A DNA stretch of 33,297 nucleotides from a virus, in IMG/VR virus record IMGVR_UViG_3300025067_000002, positions 1-33,297 of that record; one strand, given 5' to 3'. The notes beneath the pieces are model-generated. The model made no database searches. It was not told the DNA's origin and saw only the letters and a list, made by a program, of their open reading frames with translations. The position numbers and the translations under genes were made by a program. Shown piece after piece: positions 22,701-30,892 of this stretch (positions within the stretch are counted from its first letter, which is position 1; each line of letters begins with the position of its first letter).

Positions 22701-25496
22701 TTTGCAATAGAGTTCAAAGACCGCTTCGGCATGATCAGGAGGTTGTCTCTTAGTCCACTTTACGAATTGCCAACGCATTCCGAGATGGCCAGGATGACTC
22801 AGAGAGACATCTTCCCGGGCGTGGATGTAATGAAGGCGCTTGGATGGGTGCGCGGGTGGCCAGAGGACTTGACAACGATGATGTACCTGCTCACGTTCAA
22901 GTACCCATCATTTGAGAAACTGTGGGAGTTCTACATGAGAGCAACCGCTGGCATGCTCTGGTTCAAAGCGCCTGATGTTGCAAAGAGCGTCTTCGCCAAG
23001 GAGGCACAAGAGATAGGCGCGGGCGCGCCCGTCGATCCGCTTACGATACAAAGGGCGCTTGCATCACGCGGCGCGGCTGGCATGTCTGCTATTGAGCTTG
23101 CACTGAACACGTATCTGAAGTGGCTAGAGTATTCGAACTTCAGCTGGTTTACAGAGAAGACGACTATGTACGGCATCAACGTTGGTCAGCAGATCATATC
23201 AGCGCTTGGGGGCTGGGTTGCCGACTCGTGGTTGATGTGGGATGTTGCTGCGGATATCCCAGGCAAGATAGACATGCGCTGGATGTCGCGCTATGGCATA
23301 TTTCAGCTGATGGCTGAACGAATAGGCGAACAATTCTTCACGTCGTACACGCCTATGGTCGACGTAATTGGTAAAGTGATGGACCCAGAGCCACGCTCTA
23401 AGATAACAGTCGAGTTGCACTGGTTCTCAAAGCTTCTGCAGTCAACTGGCCTCCATCCAGCCTGGGTCCCTGTGACAACTGTTGCTGAGAACATCATGGT
23501 CATCGCCGACGAGATGACGTTGCTGAGGACCGGCTGGCTCAATTTGTTCAGAGATGGCTTGATAACACACGACGTCATGGATCAGTCACTAGCTGGGCTG
23601 TTTACCGTTGCGTATAAGGTAGGTTTCTGGAACCCCGACACGAAGCAGTGGACTACCGGATGGGTGAACCTGCCCGTGCGCTGGCTACCGCACGAACGCA
23701 AGTTGCTTGAATATCGCGCATTGATAGACAGAGTTGTGTTGCTGTACAGACGTCTGCATGGCTACCTGCAAAGCGCGGTGAGAGCGATGGTAGTTAGGCC
23801 AGAGGAGGCGCGGGCAATGATGTTGGAGTTCGCCAAGATGCTGGACGCGCATTACGCGAAAATCGGAAAAGAGATAACTGGCTTCGACGTCAGGCTCAAC
23901 ATCGACACCGAGTTTATAGACCTTTGGTACCATACGGTCGAAAAACTTGGTTACTACGAGGCGTATAAACGCGCGAGGAGGTGGTGGGAACGTGTCAGCG
24001 GCTGGTTGCTGTACAGGATAGCGCAGGGATACGTAGATGAGCACGATGTGGTCCAACTGGTAAACGAGATCAGAGAGGTGGCGAAGCTGACAGACATCGA
24101 AGTAGTTGCATACTACAGACTCGCCAGGGCGCTGTTCGGCGCTGTGGTGGCTAAAGAGCGTGTGCCCACGCCGTGGCAGTTGGCAACGCTCGCGGAGTAT
24201 ATGCATGTCCCCGCTGACCTGATAGCGAAGTCGATAGAGACGCACAAGATCGCTGATGAATTTAGAAACATGTTAGCCAAGTATATCTATGTCAAACCTC
24301 TAAAGAGCGACTACAGATCCGTCATCACAGATGCAATGCGGCTGTACCGCATTGGCAGGATAAGCAAAGAAACGCTCGACGCGATTATAGAGGGCGCCAA
24401 GAATTATGGCTTCACCGAGCCCGAGATACAGCTACTCAAGCTACGCGGTGAACTGCTGTCGCTACTTGTCGATACAGAAGCTAAATCGCTACGCGTGCCT
24501 ACGCCGTGGCAGTTGGCCACACTTGCTGAATACATGACCGTGCCGGCCGAACTGGTGGCCAAGTCCATCGAGGAGTATGGAGTCGACACCGCATACGCGC
24601 CGTTTGTCGCGCGGTACATATTAATGCGCCCGCTTAAAAGCGACTACAAGTCGGTGATTTCGCAGGCAGTTAGGGCTCTTAGATATGGCGCAATTACGAA
24701 GGATACGTTCGACATGCTTTTGCGCAACGCGCTTAACTACGGTTTCACCGAGACTGAGATCAGCCTGGTCAGAATGGCCACAGAGCTTGCGCTTGCCGTG
24801 GAAGAGACGCGCGAATACGTGCCGTCGCCCACCATGCTCGCGACGCTGGCCGAGTATATACCCGAGGTGCGTAACTACATCAAACATGTCTTTGAAACGA
24901 AGAAGATACGCGGGGTGTGGGCAGACATGTGGGCAAAGTACATCTATTTACGTCCAGTGGTGGACGAAGTAAGAAGGTGGGCATCTGCCATGTACGCACT
25001 CATAGAATCCGGGATAGTGCCGTTGAGCGCTCTTGGAGACGTGTTTAGAGTTCTCTCGACTTATGGCTATGAGGAATTGGAGAGGGCGATAATAACGCGC
25101 ACAGTTATGGCACATGCCGCCAGGCGGGCCTGGGCGGAATTGCTGGGTTCGGCAAGACAGCTTGCAACAATGTCGCGTTATTCAGACGTGGCTATGGACA
25201 TGGCGTGGAGCCGCGTACAACGTATCATAGACCTGCTTCCTGTTGATAACAACACAAAAGAAGCGATCAAAACCATGTGGAGGCAGTACATAACGCACTA
25301 CCAGAACTATCCAGAAATACGTTCATACGTCACAGAGCTCGTGGCAGCTTATGCTTACGGTGTTCTTTCAGATATTGATCTGGAACGTGAGCTGAATTAC
25401 TTAAAACAGCTTGGCGTGACTGATGTTACAATTGCGCTTATACGCCGCCGTGCGAAGTTGCGCCGAATTAGATATGCCGTTATGAGTGGACGCTAA
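19725..25496 (+). CDS. Giant repeat-rich virion protein (1,923 aa)
   Basis: 1,923 aa, the largest gene. Residues about 60-430 are a long chain of amphipathic helices with a recurring S-x-I-x-x-A-L ... RI pattern, like phage tape-measure or fibre shafts. Residues about 455-640 hold three copies of a 65-aa Phe/Trp-rich unit (PNFFRQAVKFF starting at 477 and 542, a diverged one at 607). The middle is Trp/Tyr-rich with hydrophobic segments. Near the C-terminus a unit of about 110 aa starting RVPTPWQLATLAEYM occurs at 1479 and 1590, with a diverged copy at about 1698. Rudiviruses have a single large protein (about 1,000 aa) at the virion ends; this may be an enlarged counterpart. Alternatives: membrane-remodelling or entry protein. 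No catalytic motif seen. Confidence 0.8.
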   Translation: MTDFVGGDVGDFDVSILFNIDVSERTVPRLSLEELESIDWELVASATLGVADPIGQLREWLASVLAGFVDVLKNFFSALVSPIASAVSQIWSVVSQIPSALSSLISALQNIVLDPVRNLISFAIDAFGRLRDAFSTIINAVSTVFNTLQERARELLSTIANALSEIPNRISEIARSISDALGQIPRAVSDIVASLTRAFNDVRATVSSMVSELANRIAQIPSALAEAVNRIASMLGELGNRVRDAASAIASAVSDALGRIQSAVSNFGSALLNALNTVATNAVNTIGGYLRTLADNVAKFGSTLADSLARVASSISNVINELTSRIREGMSAILGALSDAFVKIRDMFGQVAVSISNAMGELVARTRDAIASLSGAVGEAFAHTREVVESIIGQIIGLGETAAGIVRTAFGEIAKWIQEATKILHGIGAAFQGFMNAVLSLPRELWNLLPNEIRSAFIAIYNFFTQTVPKFFIEDIPNFFRQAVKFFTQDVPRFFTETLPQKLQEFAQWVWQSLPDWLRGVLTAIYDFFTKTVPKFLTEDVPNFFRQAVKFFTQDVPRFFTETLPQKLQEFAQWVWNQLPQWFRDALTAVYDFFTKTAPKFLTEDIPEFFRNARQFFESAIDFIKNLPDKLKDLGRRIWENIPEPLKKFGELIRGMFDKLKEELTEFFKDPGKYIWERLVTPMWNAVKYVGGVLGEFLGRVYELLANAFKTALGVVASAVASVASAVMDIASGVFKTFSKVADYGWNIIASVFNIRLVGNSEFIMEEWNKWSKEIEDIFQTGYMRAEGIGNQMWWAGAQLIVPFWRATLLAYLLKGLVNTFYDYEIVWEPQVAGSKLAGVKWRINMAELFGSLLEGLPAFAHAFAIGSSFALSQLYLQNVQHLYTPRAIQFYEKVKDKLIGDVAKVFGYDNAIYNFFIMPPSVDDMVEWGRRWVAVIKGRNPEAGVATKAEGLGAEMRVNSMSQVLDTIKLYMLYHGLPRWYIEYLAQDPEKFAIEFKDRFGMIRRLSLSPLYELPTHSEMARMTQRDIFPGVDVMKALGWVRGWPEDLTTMMYLLTFKYPSFEKLWEFYMRATAGMLWFKAPDVAKSVFAKEAQEIGAGAPVDPLTIQRALASRGAAGMSAIELALNTYLKWLEYSNFSWFTEKTTMYGINVGQQIISALGGWVADSWLMWDVAADIPGKIDMRWMSRYGIFQLMAERIGEQFFTSYTPMVDVIGKVMDPEPRSKITVELHWFSKLLQSTGLHPAWVPVTTVAENIMVIADEMTLLRTGWLNLFRDGLITHDVMDQSLAGLFTVAYKVGFWNPDTKQWTTGWVNLPVRWLPHERKLLEYRALIDRVVLLYRRLHGYLQSAVRAMVVRPEEARAMMLEFAKMLDAHYAKIGKEITGFDVRLNIDTEFIDLWYHTVEKLGYYEAYKRARRWWERVSGWLLYRIAQGYVDEHDVVQLVNEIREVAKLTDIEVVAYYRLARALFGAVVAKERVPTPWQLATLAEYMHVPADLIAKSIETHKIADEFRNMLAKYIYVKPLKSDYRSVITDAMRLYRIGRISKETLDAIIEGAKNYGFTEPEIQLLKLRGELLSLLVDTEAKSLRVPTPWQLATLAEYMTVPAELVAKSIEEYGVDTAYAPFVARYILMRPLKSDYKSVISQAVRALRYGAITKDTFDMLLRNALNYGFTETEISLVRMATELALAVEETREYVPSPTMLATLAEYIPEVRNYIKHVFETKKIRGVWADMWAKYIYLRPVVDEVRRWASAMYALIESGIVPLSALGDVFRVLSTYGYEELERAIITRTVMAHAARRAWAELLGSARQLATMSRYSDVAMDMAWSRVQRIIDLLPVDNNTKEAIKTMWRQYITHYQNYPEIRSYVTELVAAYAYGVLSDIDLERELNYLKQLGVTDVTIALIRRRAKLRRIRYAVMSGR
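21153..21452. repeat. 105-bp direct repeat inside the giant gene
   Basis: 21153-21257 and 21348-21452 are identical over 105 bp at an offset of 195 bp (65 codons). The flanking segments 21298-21340 and 21493-21535 are also nearly identical, so a 65-codon unit is present two and a half to three times. The lack of silent differences indicates a recent duplication or ongoing gene conversion. Confidence 0.95.
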
Positions 25497-25525
25497 AGCT
25501 TTTAACCCCATATATAGGTGGCTAT

Positions 25526-25732
25526 ATGTCTCAAACTTATTCACAGCAACACAAGTCGGTAGACGACGTGGTCAAAGAGCTGGTGGAGTCTATGAATAAG
25601 CAACTGAAAGAGAGCGAAAAACATATAGCAACCCTTCAGCAAACAACACAGCAGTTGCAGAAACTCAGTGAAGAGCTAAAGAAACTGTCGCAGGAGCTTT
25701 CAAAGCCTATCCAGACATCAGCACAGAAGTAA
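25526..25732 (+). CDS. Small coiled-coil protein (68 aa)
   Basis: 68 aa, Gln/Lys/Glu-rich with leucines in heptads (LQQTTQQLQKLSEELKKLSQELSKP), so a parallel or antiparallel coiled coil is expected. A CTTTTAAC box (about 25498-25505) is a plausible TATA for a leaderless start at 25526. It follows the giant gene by 29 bp and precedes the next by one base. It may oligomerise fibre components. Confidence 0.7.
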   Translation: MSQTYSQQHKSVDDVVKELVESMNKQLKESEKHIATLQQTTQQLQKLSEELKKLSQELSKPIQTSAQK

Positions 25733-25733
25733 A

Positions 25734-26333
25734 ATGTCATGGAAAGGTCTAAGGCACAAAGGAACAGAAGTATTGCGTTCGTCGGAGTGGAACACGGTGA
25801 TAGACGCATTGGACGAACTACATGGCATTTTGACAGACGGGGAACACGACATAAATGTGAGAAATATCAACGCGCACTCTGGCACGTTTTCGGGATCGCT
25901 GTACGTCCAGGGCAGGGCCGTGCTTAGAGACGGAGACCCTATCACGGTGTCTGACTTTGGCGATACTGCAGTTGGGCAGATAACCCAAGCGATAGATCAG
26001 TCCTCACTGTTGAGCGCTATTCTTGCTGAATTCGCGCCTGTCTATGCACAAACCGTCCTGAACGCCACGGAAAACACAGACGGCGCCGAGCTTATACTCG
26101 ACAAAGGCGGCCGCCCGTACGTCTCTTTATATTACAACTTAGGCGGTCCTGGCGAGCTCTATGTAGAGGTGAGCACAGATGGCGTACACTGGCGCGTGTT
26201 GGACCAACGCGTATTCGACACCGCGCCCGCGACGGGCATGCTCAGCTATGCAAACGTGGCACATGGGTTAATACGCGCTCGTGTCCCCACCGCTGGCATA
26301 GACGTAGAGCTGGAACTGGTAGCAAGCAGGTAG
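25734..26333 (+). CDS. Probable structural/fibre protein (199 aa)
   Basis: 199 aa. The N-terminal 75 residues hold a helix (EWNTVIDALDELHGIL) then short repeats resembling beta-helix rungs (HDINVRNINAHSGTFSGSLYVQGRAV), as in tail-fibre shafts. The C-terminal 90 residues are beta-rich with a sandwich-like pattern (YVSLYYNLGGPGELYVEVSTDGVHWRVLDQR). No enzymatic motif. First of four closely packed genes (gaps of 3, 1 and 1 bp), presumably a cassette for the terminal fibres. Confidence 0.7.
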   Translation: MSWKGLRHKGTEVLRSSEWNTVIDALDELHGILTDGEHDINVRNINAHSGTFSGSLYVQGRAVLRDGDPITVSDFGDTAVGQITQAIDQSSLLSAILAEFAPVYAQTVLNATENTDGAELILDKGGRPYVSLYYNLGGPGELYVEVSTDGVHWRVLDQRVFDTAPATGMLSYANVAHGLIRARVPTAGIDVELELVASR

Positions 26334-26336
26334 GAT

Positions 26337-26819
26337 ATGCCAGAATTAGTGATGACGACAGAATACCCCGCCGTCATTCCGATAGACGACAAAGGCTACG
26401 TCGTAAAACGGAGAACTGGCATTGACATGGTGGTATGGCGCGTACCGGCCGTCGAGGTTGCTTATACCGATACTGCAGAAATGACGATCAGGATGAGCAT
26501 GATGGTAGCTACGGCGGCGGCGGATGTGCCGATGTCGCCTATGCCATATACGCCTTCTCCATATGCAACCACGTATGAGGCGCTTAACACATCATTAAAG
26601 ATAGCAAGCCGCTTCCATGTCATGACATACGATATGCCGATGTCGCCTATGCCATATACGCCTTCTCCATATGCAACCACGTATGAGCCGGTTGAATCGA
26701 CATTTAGAACTGCGTCTAGATTCGCCGCGATGCCGTCCTACACAATGACTTCAATTGTCGCGCCGTCGGCATCCACAACGTCCGAGGAAACTATAAGTAC
26801 CTCGTATAGAATTAACTAG
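26337..26819 (+). CDS. Repeat-containing structural protein (160 aa)
   Basis: 160 aa. AGGTAGGAT before ATG 26337 is a possible ribosome-binding site. The first half is beta-rich; the second half contains two copies of a Pro/Tyr/Met-rich unit (PMSPMPYTPSPYATTYE), 36 residues apart, and a Ser/Thr-rich end. The unit resembles an extended, possibly elastic or glycosylated linker, and its Thr/Ser content offers sites for the virus glycosyltransferase. No known family recognised. Confidence 0.65.
   Translation: MPELVMTTEYPAVIPIDDKGYVVKRRTGIDMVVWRVPAVEVAYTDTAEMTIRMSMMVATAAADVPMSPMPYTPSPYATTYEALNTSLKIASRFHVMTYDMPMSPMPYTPSPYATTYEPVESTFRTASRFAAMPSYTMTSIVAPSASTTSEETISTSYRIN
26527..26687. repeat. 53-bp direct repeat in the 160-aa gene
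   Basis: 26527-26579 and 26635-26687 are identical, offset 108 bp (36 codons), in frame. This is the second structural gene in the window with an exact internal duplication. Confidence 0.95.
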
Positions 26820-26820
26820 C

Positions 26821-27837
26821 ATGAGAAGCCGCAAACAAGAGATAAGGGCCGCGGCACATGTCAAAGGTTACTTCATGCTGGATGGCAGAGCCGTGAGGAA
26901 CAAGTTCACGCGTAATATGGGCTATATTATAGATGGCTTGCTTAGACGGGCAAATGTGTCTGTATACGACGAAGGAGGTGCTTCACGTACCTTCCAAACA
27001 GGCTCGGGCGGCTTGATATATGGCGTGTCGAGCGCATCCACAACTGCCGAAAACATGGGGCCGTCGCTCTTCGTCCAGTTTGGCGGCGGCACGACACCGC
27101 CAACGGTCACAGACAACAATCTGGCCGTAGCGCAGGAGGTTTTGCCTACTAACTACATAGACATTGTAGAAGAGACGTCTACAATACGTCTAGTGGTTGC
27201 GGCTAAGTGGACGCCTGACGTGGACCGCGGATATGAGGAGGTGGCGTTGAAGCTGTTTATAAGTCCTCATGACAACTGGGCAACTATGCTGTCGCGCGCC
27301 GTCGTTTCCCCAACAGTGGCGCGCAACGCGTACTCAACATACTTCGACGGCTACGCGCTCTCCTTCCCCGCAACGATAACGAAATGGTTTGTGCGTGCGC
27401 TGATGTGTGCTTCCGTGGGCCAAAACAAAAGGCCCACAAGGTGTCTTCCAGCTCTCGACATAGACGAAAGCAACTTCGTCATTCAAAGCGCCGACACGTT
27501 TGCCGGCGCACCCGATGTGCGAATCGGCATGGACAACGCTCCATCTTCCCCGAGCGACGCGAATCTTAGGGCTCCTCTCGGCTCTCTTGAAGGTCAAACT
27601 CAGACGGTGGAGGTGGACACCGCCGCGCAGGAGGTGCGGGTGGTGCGCTGTGGCACCATCGCGCCTACCTCCGACACACCTCTCGGTGAAATCGGTCTGT
27701 TTACCACAGTCAAAGGCTATGCAAACGGCGCCGCGACGACCAGGACAATAATGGTGGGGAGAATACCACTGCCCGAAGTGCAGACCCTATACGCGGGGGC
27801 CACCTACACAATTTGTTACGTCATCAAACTGGCTTAG
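26821..27837 (+). CDS. Probable virion surface/fibre protein (338 aa)
   Basis: 338 aa, beta-rich, Gly/Ser/Thr-rich, no signal peptide, TM segment or catalytic motif. The segment LFVQFGGGTTPPTVTDNNLA and the end (PLGEIGLFTTVKGY ... MVGRIPLPEVQTLYAGATYTICYVIKL) recall phage and archaeal-virus fibre proteins in which an IGxG/TTxxTxxDxxL pattern is followed by an E-I-G-L-F element. It starts 1 bp after the preceding stop. Likely a receptor-facing or baseplate-type component. Confidence 0.65.
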   Translation: MRSRKQEIRAAAHVKGYFMLDGRAVRNKFTRNMGYIIDGLLRRANVSVYDEGGASRTFQTGSGGLIYGVSSASTTAENMGPSLFVQFGGGTTPPTVTDNNLAVAQEVLPTNYIDIVEETSTIRLVVAAKWTPDVDRGYEEVALKLFISPHDNWATMLSRAVVSPTVARNAYSTYFDGYALSFPATITKWFVRALMCASVGQNKRPTRCLPALDIDESNFVIQSADTFAGAPDVRIGMDNAPSSPSDANLRAPLGSLEGQTQTVEVDTAAQEVRVVRCGTIAPTSDTPLGEIGLFTTVKGYANGAATTRTIMVGRIPLPEVQTLYAGATYTICYVIKLA

Positions 27838-27838
27838 C

Positions 27839-28207
27839 ATGCCTGTTTTCGTTGAGGACAAGTACGACTACGTGGGCGAGGTGGCCATACCCGCGCTTGG
27901 GCAGGAGGTCACATTGGTTGAGATACCGGGGCAACGCGATGACTACATAATGGAGGGTTGGATTGACATCTCTCAGCTTGACACTGGCGACGTCTTGGAC
28001 ATACGTGAATACGTTGCGCTGAACAGCACAAACTATAAGCTATATCTCTGGAGACGGTTCTACGGACCTGTCCCAGAGCCTGTCATGAGGATACACACTA
28101 AGACGTATCATAAAAACATGCGAACAAAGATAACAGTAACGCAACTGGAGGGGGTGCCTAGATCTGTAAGTTACGTCTTCATCGTTGAGGTTTTAGGCAC
28201 AAGTTAA
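27839..28207 (+). CDS. Small beta-rich structural protein (122 aa)
   Basis: 122 aa, starting 1 bp after the previous stop. Mainly beta-strands (YVGEVAIPALGQEVTLVEIPG, YKLYLWRRFYGP, KITVTQL, SYVFIVEVLG) in a pattern expected for a beta-sandwich or jelly-roll-like minor protein. No cysteines. It ends the four-gene cassette. Role inferred from context. Confidence 0.65.
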   Translation: MPVFVEDKYDYVGEVAIPALGQEVTLVEIPGQRDDYIMEGWIDISQLDTGDVLDIREYVALNSTNYKLYLWRRFYGPVPEPVMRIHTKTYHKNMRTKITVTQLEGVPRSVSYVFIVEVLGTS

Positions 28208-28236
28208 CTATATATTTTTCCCGCATCTTTTCCCAC

Positions 28237-28767
28237 ATGTCGAAAGATAGAATCAAAGGGACTTCTGTGGCGCGTCTCTATAAGTTCAACGACCCGACGG
28301 GCGAGGTCGCAGACATGGCCATGAAAGGTTTGCCTGTCGAAGACGTGGTTTCTATGGTCAAAAACGCTCTAGTCGGCACGATGACTATCAGCGGTAATCT
28401 TTTTCTCGACGAAGGCATCAACCACATTTGGAAACTCGTCACGGGCCAAAACGTAACTCCGTTTTCTTCAAACTCGTGTATAGGCGTTGGAGATGGGACC
28501 GACCCGGAAGACTCAGAACACACCGGCCTCACCGGCACAAACAAGTACTACAAGCAGGTAGATGAAGGCTATCCGCAGATCGACGGCACATATATCTACT
28601 TTCGCTCTACGTTTGGACCCGACGAGGCGAACTTCAACTGGAATGAGTGGACTGTGGCAAACGGCTGTGGCGATGAGTATATCAATATGAACAGAAAGCA
28701 GACAAACATGGGAACTAAGGCGCCTGGCGCAACGTGGGTCCTCGAGGTGTCGATGTATATAATATGA
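28237..28767 (+). CDS. Tail-fibre-like protein with IGVGDGT motif (176 aa)
   Basis: 176 aa with a TATA (CTATATAT, about 28208-28215) spaced for a leaderless ATG at 28237. The order GNLFLDEGINHIWKLVTGQ ... CIGVGDGTDPEDSEHTGLTG is a pattern found in tail-fibre and minor structural proteins of many phages and archaeal viruses (N/G-x-L-L-x-x-G ... IGVGD-x-T ... T-x-L-x-G), followed by beta-strands. It supports a fibre module here. Confidence 0.7.
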   Translation: MSKDRIKGTSVARLYKFNDPTGEVADMAMKGLPVEDVVSMVKNALVGTMTISGNLFLDEGINHIWKLVTGQNVTPFSSNSCIGVGDGTDPEDSEHTGLTGTNKYYKQVDEGYPQIDGTYIYFRSTFGPDEANFNWNEWTVANGCGDEYINMNRKQTNMGTKAPGATWVLEVSMYII

Positions 28768-28768
28768 C

Positions 28769-28933
28769 ATGAGCTGTGTTATACTATGCGACGACGTTGC
28801 TGGCGTAAATTTGTGTTATAAGCAACTAGGCGACCTTCTCGACTACGAGACGCTTGTGGGCATCTACAACGTTCTCGTGTGTAACCACAACAAATTCGAC
28901 GAATACGCCAACGCCACGTCTGTAACAACGTGA
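28769..28933 (+). CDS. Small Cys-rich protein (54 aa)
   Basis: A 54-codon frame from ATG 28769 to TGA 28931-28933, fitting exactly between its neighbours: it starts 1 bp after the previous stop and overlaps the GTG of the next gene by 4 bp (GTGA). That placement is the main reason to believe it. It has four cysteines (3, 7, 16, 38), including a CVILC pair. Family not recognised. Confidence 0.65.
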   Translation: MSCVILCDDVAGVNLCYKQLGDLLDYETLVGIYNVLVCNHNKFDEYANATSVTT

Positions 28934-30642
28934 GTTTCACACAGACGTTTCCCGCAAACCTTGTTAAATTCTCTTTTTTGAAAGAGCTACTACCGCTGTT
29001 AGAGTTCGCCAGGATACGCGAACACGTGATTAGGCTGGCTGTACTGCCGTACCCGGCCGAGAGCGGCACGGGGCGTGAATCTAGTTTGCTTGCTCTCATG
29101 GACAGTTTTGGAGCCACGACTGCGGACGAATTGGCTAAGATAGTGGCCCAGACGTTTGACGAATACCGTATTTTGGACTCCTACTTTAGACATGTCATAT
29201 TTCCGCATCTTCCAGATGCCGGTAGAGGAACTGTAGACGCTCTCATAGTTCTCACAGACGTGTTGCAGGTGTCTGCAAAAGATGCCTTGTCGTTGATGTC
29301 TCTGCATGTGTCAGACTACCGCAGAACAGTCGAGGAGCCCTCAGTATTCCTAAGCTCAGTTGAGGAGAGGTATACAAAGGAGCGCGTCATGCCTTTTACA
29401 AGGAAACTAGAGACAGTTGCGGAGGGTTCCAACGTCGCATCTTCCTACCGCGACAGATATAGCAATTACATCGGAGGCCTAGCAACTGGCATGCCTGCAT
29501 ACGCATGGCACTGGAACGATTTGTACAACTACGCGGAGTCGATACTGAACTACGTTGGTAAGATCATAATAGCGCTCAAGAGGAAGTATGGGAACAACAA
29601 AAACTACGTGTCTATGATCGAGGAGCAACTTGAAGGTGTTTATCTAGATTGTTTTACTAAACTGCAGGGTTATGAAAAGTTGCGAACGGGCGACGTCATC
29701 ATGCCCAAACACACAAATGCATTAATCGACATAGCATCTTGCATCGACAGACTGAGAAAGGCGTTGCTTGCCATAGGTCTTCCCGTGTTGTCAAGAAGAA
29801 TATCGATGACAGAAAGAATGAGAATAAACATAACTGGCGTGCCAGTCATAAAGGTTACGTACGACGTGTGGGGGCTTGAGTATCTAGAACAGTTATTCCA
29901 GCCAGAGGTAGTCCTTACATATCCCTGGTCATGGTGGGAATACCGCTGTCTTATCGACGACGATACGATATTTCTGACATCTGTGTGGGACTGGAACACA
30001 GGGGAATATCTCAGATACTACTTAAGTTGGTACAAGGCCGTGGTTGGCTTGGTCGTAGCGTCTCAACTTTGCAACTGTCCTTACGGTTCGTACGTGGCCT
30101 ACCCTGACATGTATCCGAACTATCCCGGGCTGATGTGTTGGTGCCAGTGCTATCAACACGGTAGTTCGTACTATGCGGTTCCATGCGACGGAGGAACTGT
30201 CGTCGATGAATGTATGGCAAATTACATACCGCACCAGCCGCCGTGGCCTTGGTCGGCCACAGATTTTTCGGTAAACGAAATTGTCGACGTCTGTGTTGGC
30301 TCCGAGTGGAAGGTGCCGCACGCAACGCCGTGGTACCGCGGCCCCGGAGGGGAGAACTGTACGCGTACATACGTCAGAATATACGAAAGCTACATCATCG
30401 AACTGCCGCTGTTCCGCATGTGGGAAAGCGTTGATATGCTCAAGCGCTACATAGAGGCGCTGTCTAGATGTTTATTAAAAACGTGGCCGCCCAAACGGGT
30501 CGTGTTCAACATACCAAGAAACGACAGGTGGTGCCGCATTGCAGGTCTATGCGAGTACCCAACACTAGAAGAAACCGTAAGAGAACTTGCTAGGAGACTG
30601 GGATGGAATTTCAGAACTGTAGGTACGAGTTACTGCCGTTGA
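28930..30642 (+). CDS. Large Cys/Trp-rich protein (570 aa)
   Basis: 570 aa from GTG 28930. The first 320 residues are helical and charged. The last 250 are rich in Tyr, Trp, Pro and Cys (CNCPYGSY, MCWCQCY, HQPPWPWS, WYRGPGG), like an extracellular or disulfide-stabilised domain. It shows no signal peptide, so exposure would be through virion assembly or a non-classical route. It is the last gene of the right operon, ending 10 bp before the ITR. I do not recognise the family; a receptor-binding or terminal virion role is a guess from composition and place. Confidence 0.75.
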   Translation: MSFTQTFPANLVKFSFLKELLPLLEFARIREHVIRLAVLPYPAESGTGRESSLLALMDSFGATTADELAKIVAQTFDEYRILDSYFRHVIFPHLPDAGRGTVDALIVLTDVLQVSAKDALSLMSLHVSDYRRTVEEPSVFLSSVEERYTKERVMPFTRKLETVAEGSNVASSYRDRYSNYIGGLATGMPAYAWHWNDLYNYAESILNYVGKIIIALKRKYGNNKNYVSMIEEQLEGVYLDCFTKLQGYEKLRTGDVIMPKHTNALIDIASCIDRLRKALLAIGLPVLSRRISMTERMRINITGVPVIKVTYDVWGLEYLEQLFQPEVVLTYPWSWWEYRCLIDDDTIFLTSVWDWNTGEYLRYYLSWYKAVVGLVVASQLCNCPYGSYVAYPDMYPNYPGLMCWCQCYQHGSSYYAVPCDGGTVVDECMANYIPHQPPWPWSATDFSVNEIVDVCVGSEWKVPHATPWYRGPGGENCTRTYVRIYESYIIELPLFRMWESVDMLKRYIEALSRCLLKTWPPKRVVFNIPRNDRWCRIAGLCEYPTLEETVRELARRLGWNFRTVGTSYCR

Positions 30643-30652
30643 TAATATAGGC

Positions 30653-30892
30653 TTCTCTTTTTTTGCATCTGTTTTTGTTTTGGGTGTCTGTTTTTTGGCG
30701 TTTTCGTCTTGGCGTTGTTATCCATTTTTTATGTTCTTCTGCTGGAATACGGATAACGAGGGTGGGGGTTTTTGTTTTTCGTCGGGGATGTTTGTACACC
30801 CTGCCCTGGACTTACATTTGTCAAATATATATCCGCGCCGTGGGCCGCGCCGTATGCTACATATTTCTATTTCTTAAACATAAACACAAATA
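30653..30892. other. T-rich inner ITR tract, right
   Basis: Mirror of 2406-2645. Here the plus strand is T/G-rich directly after the 570-aa gene, so the tract can serve as a transcription terminator for the long right-hand operon. Inverted repeat GTTATCC (30717-30723) / GGATAAC (30751-30757). Confidence 0.5.
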
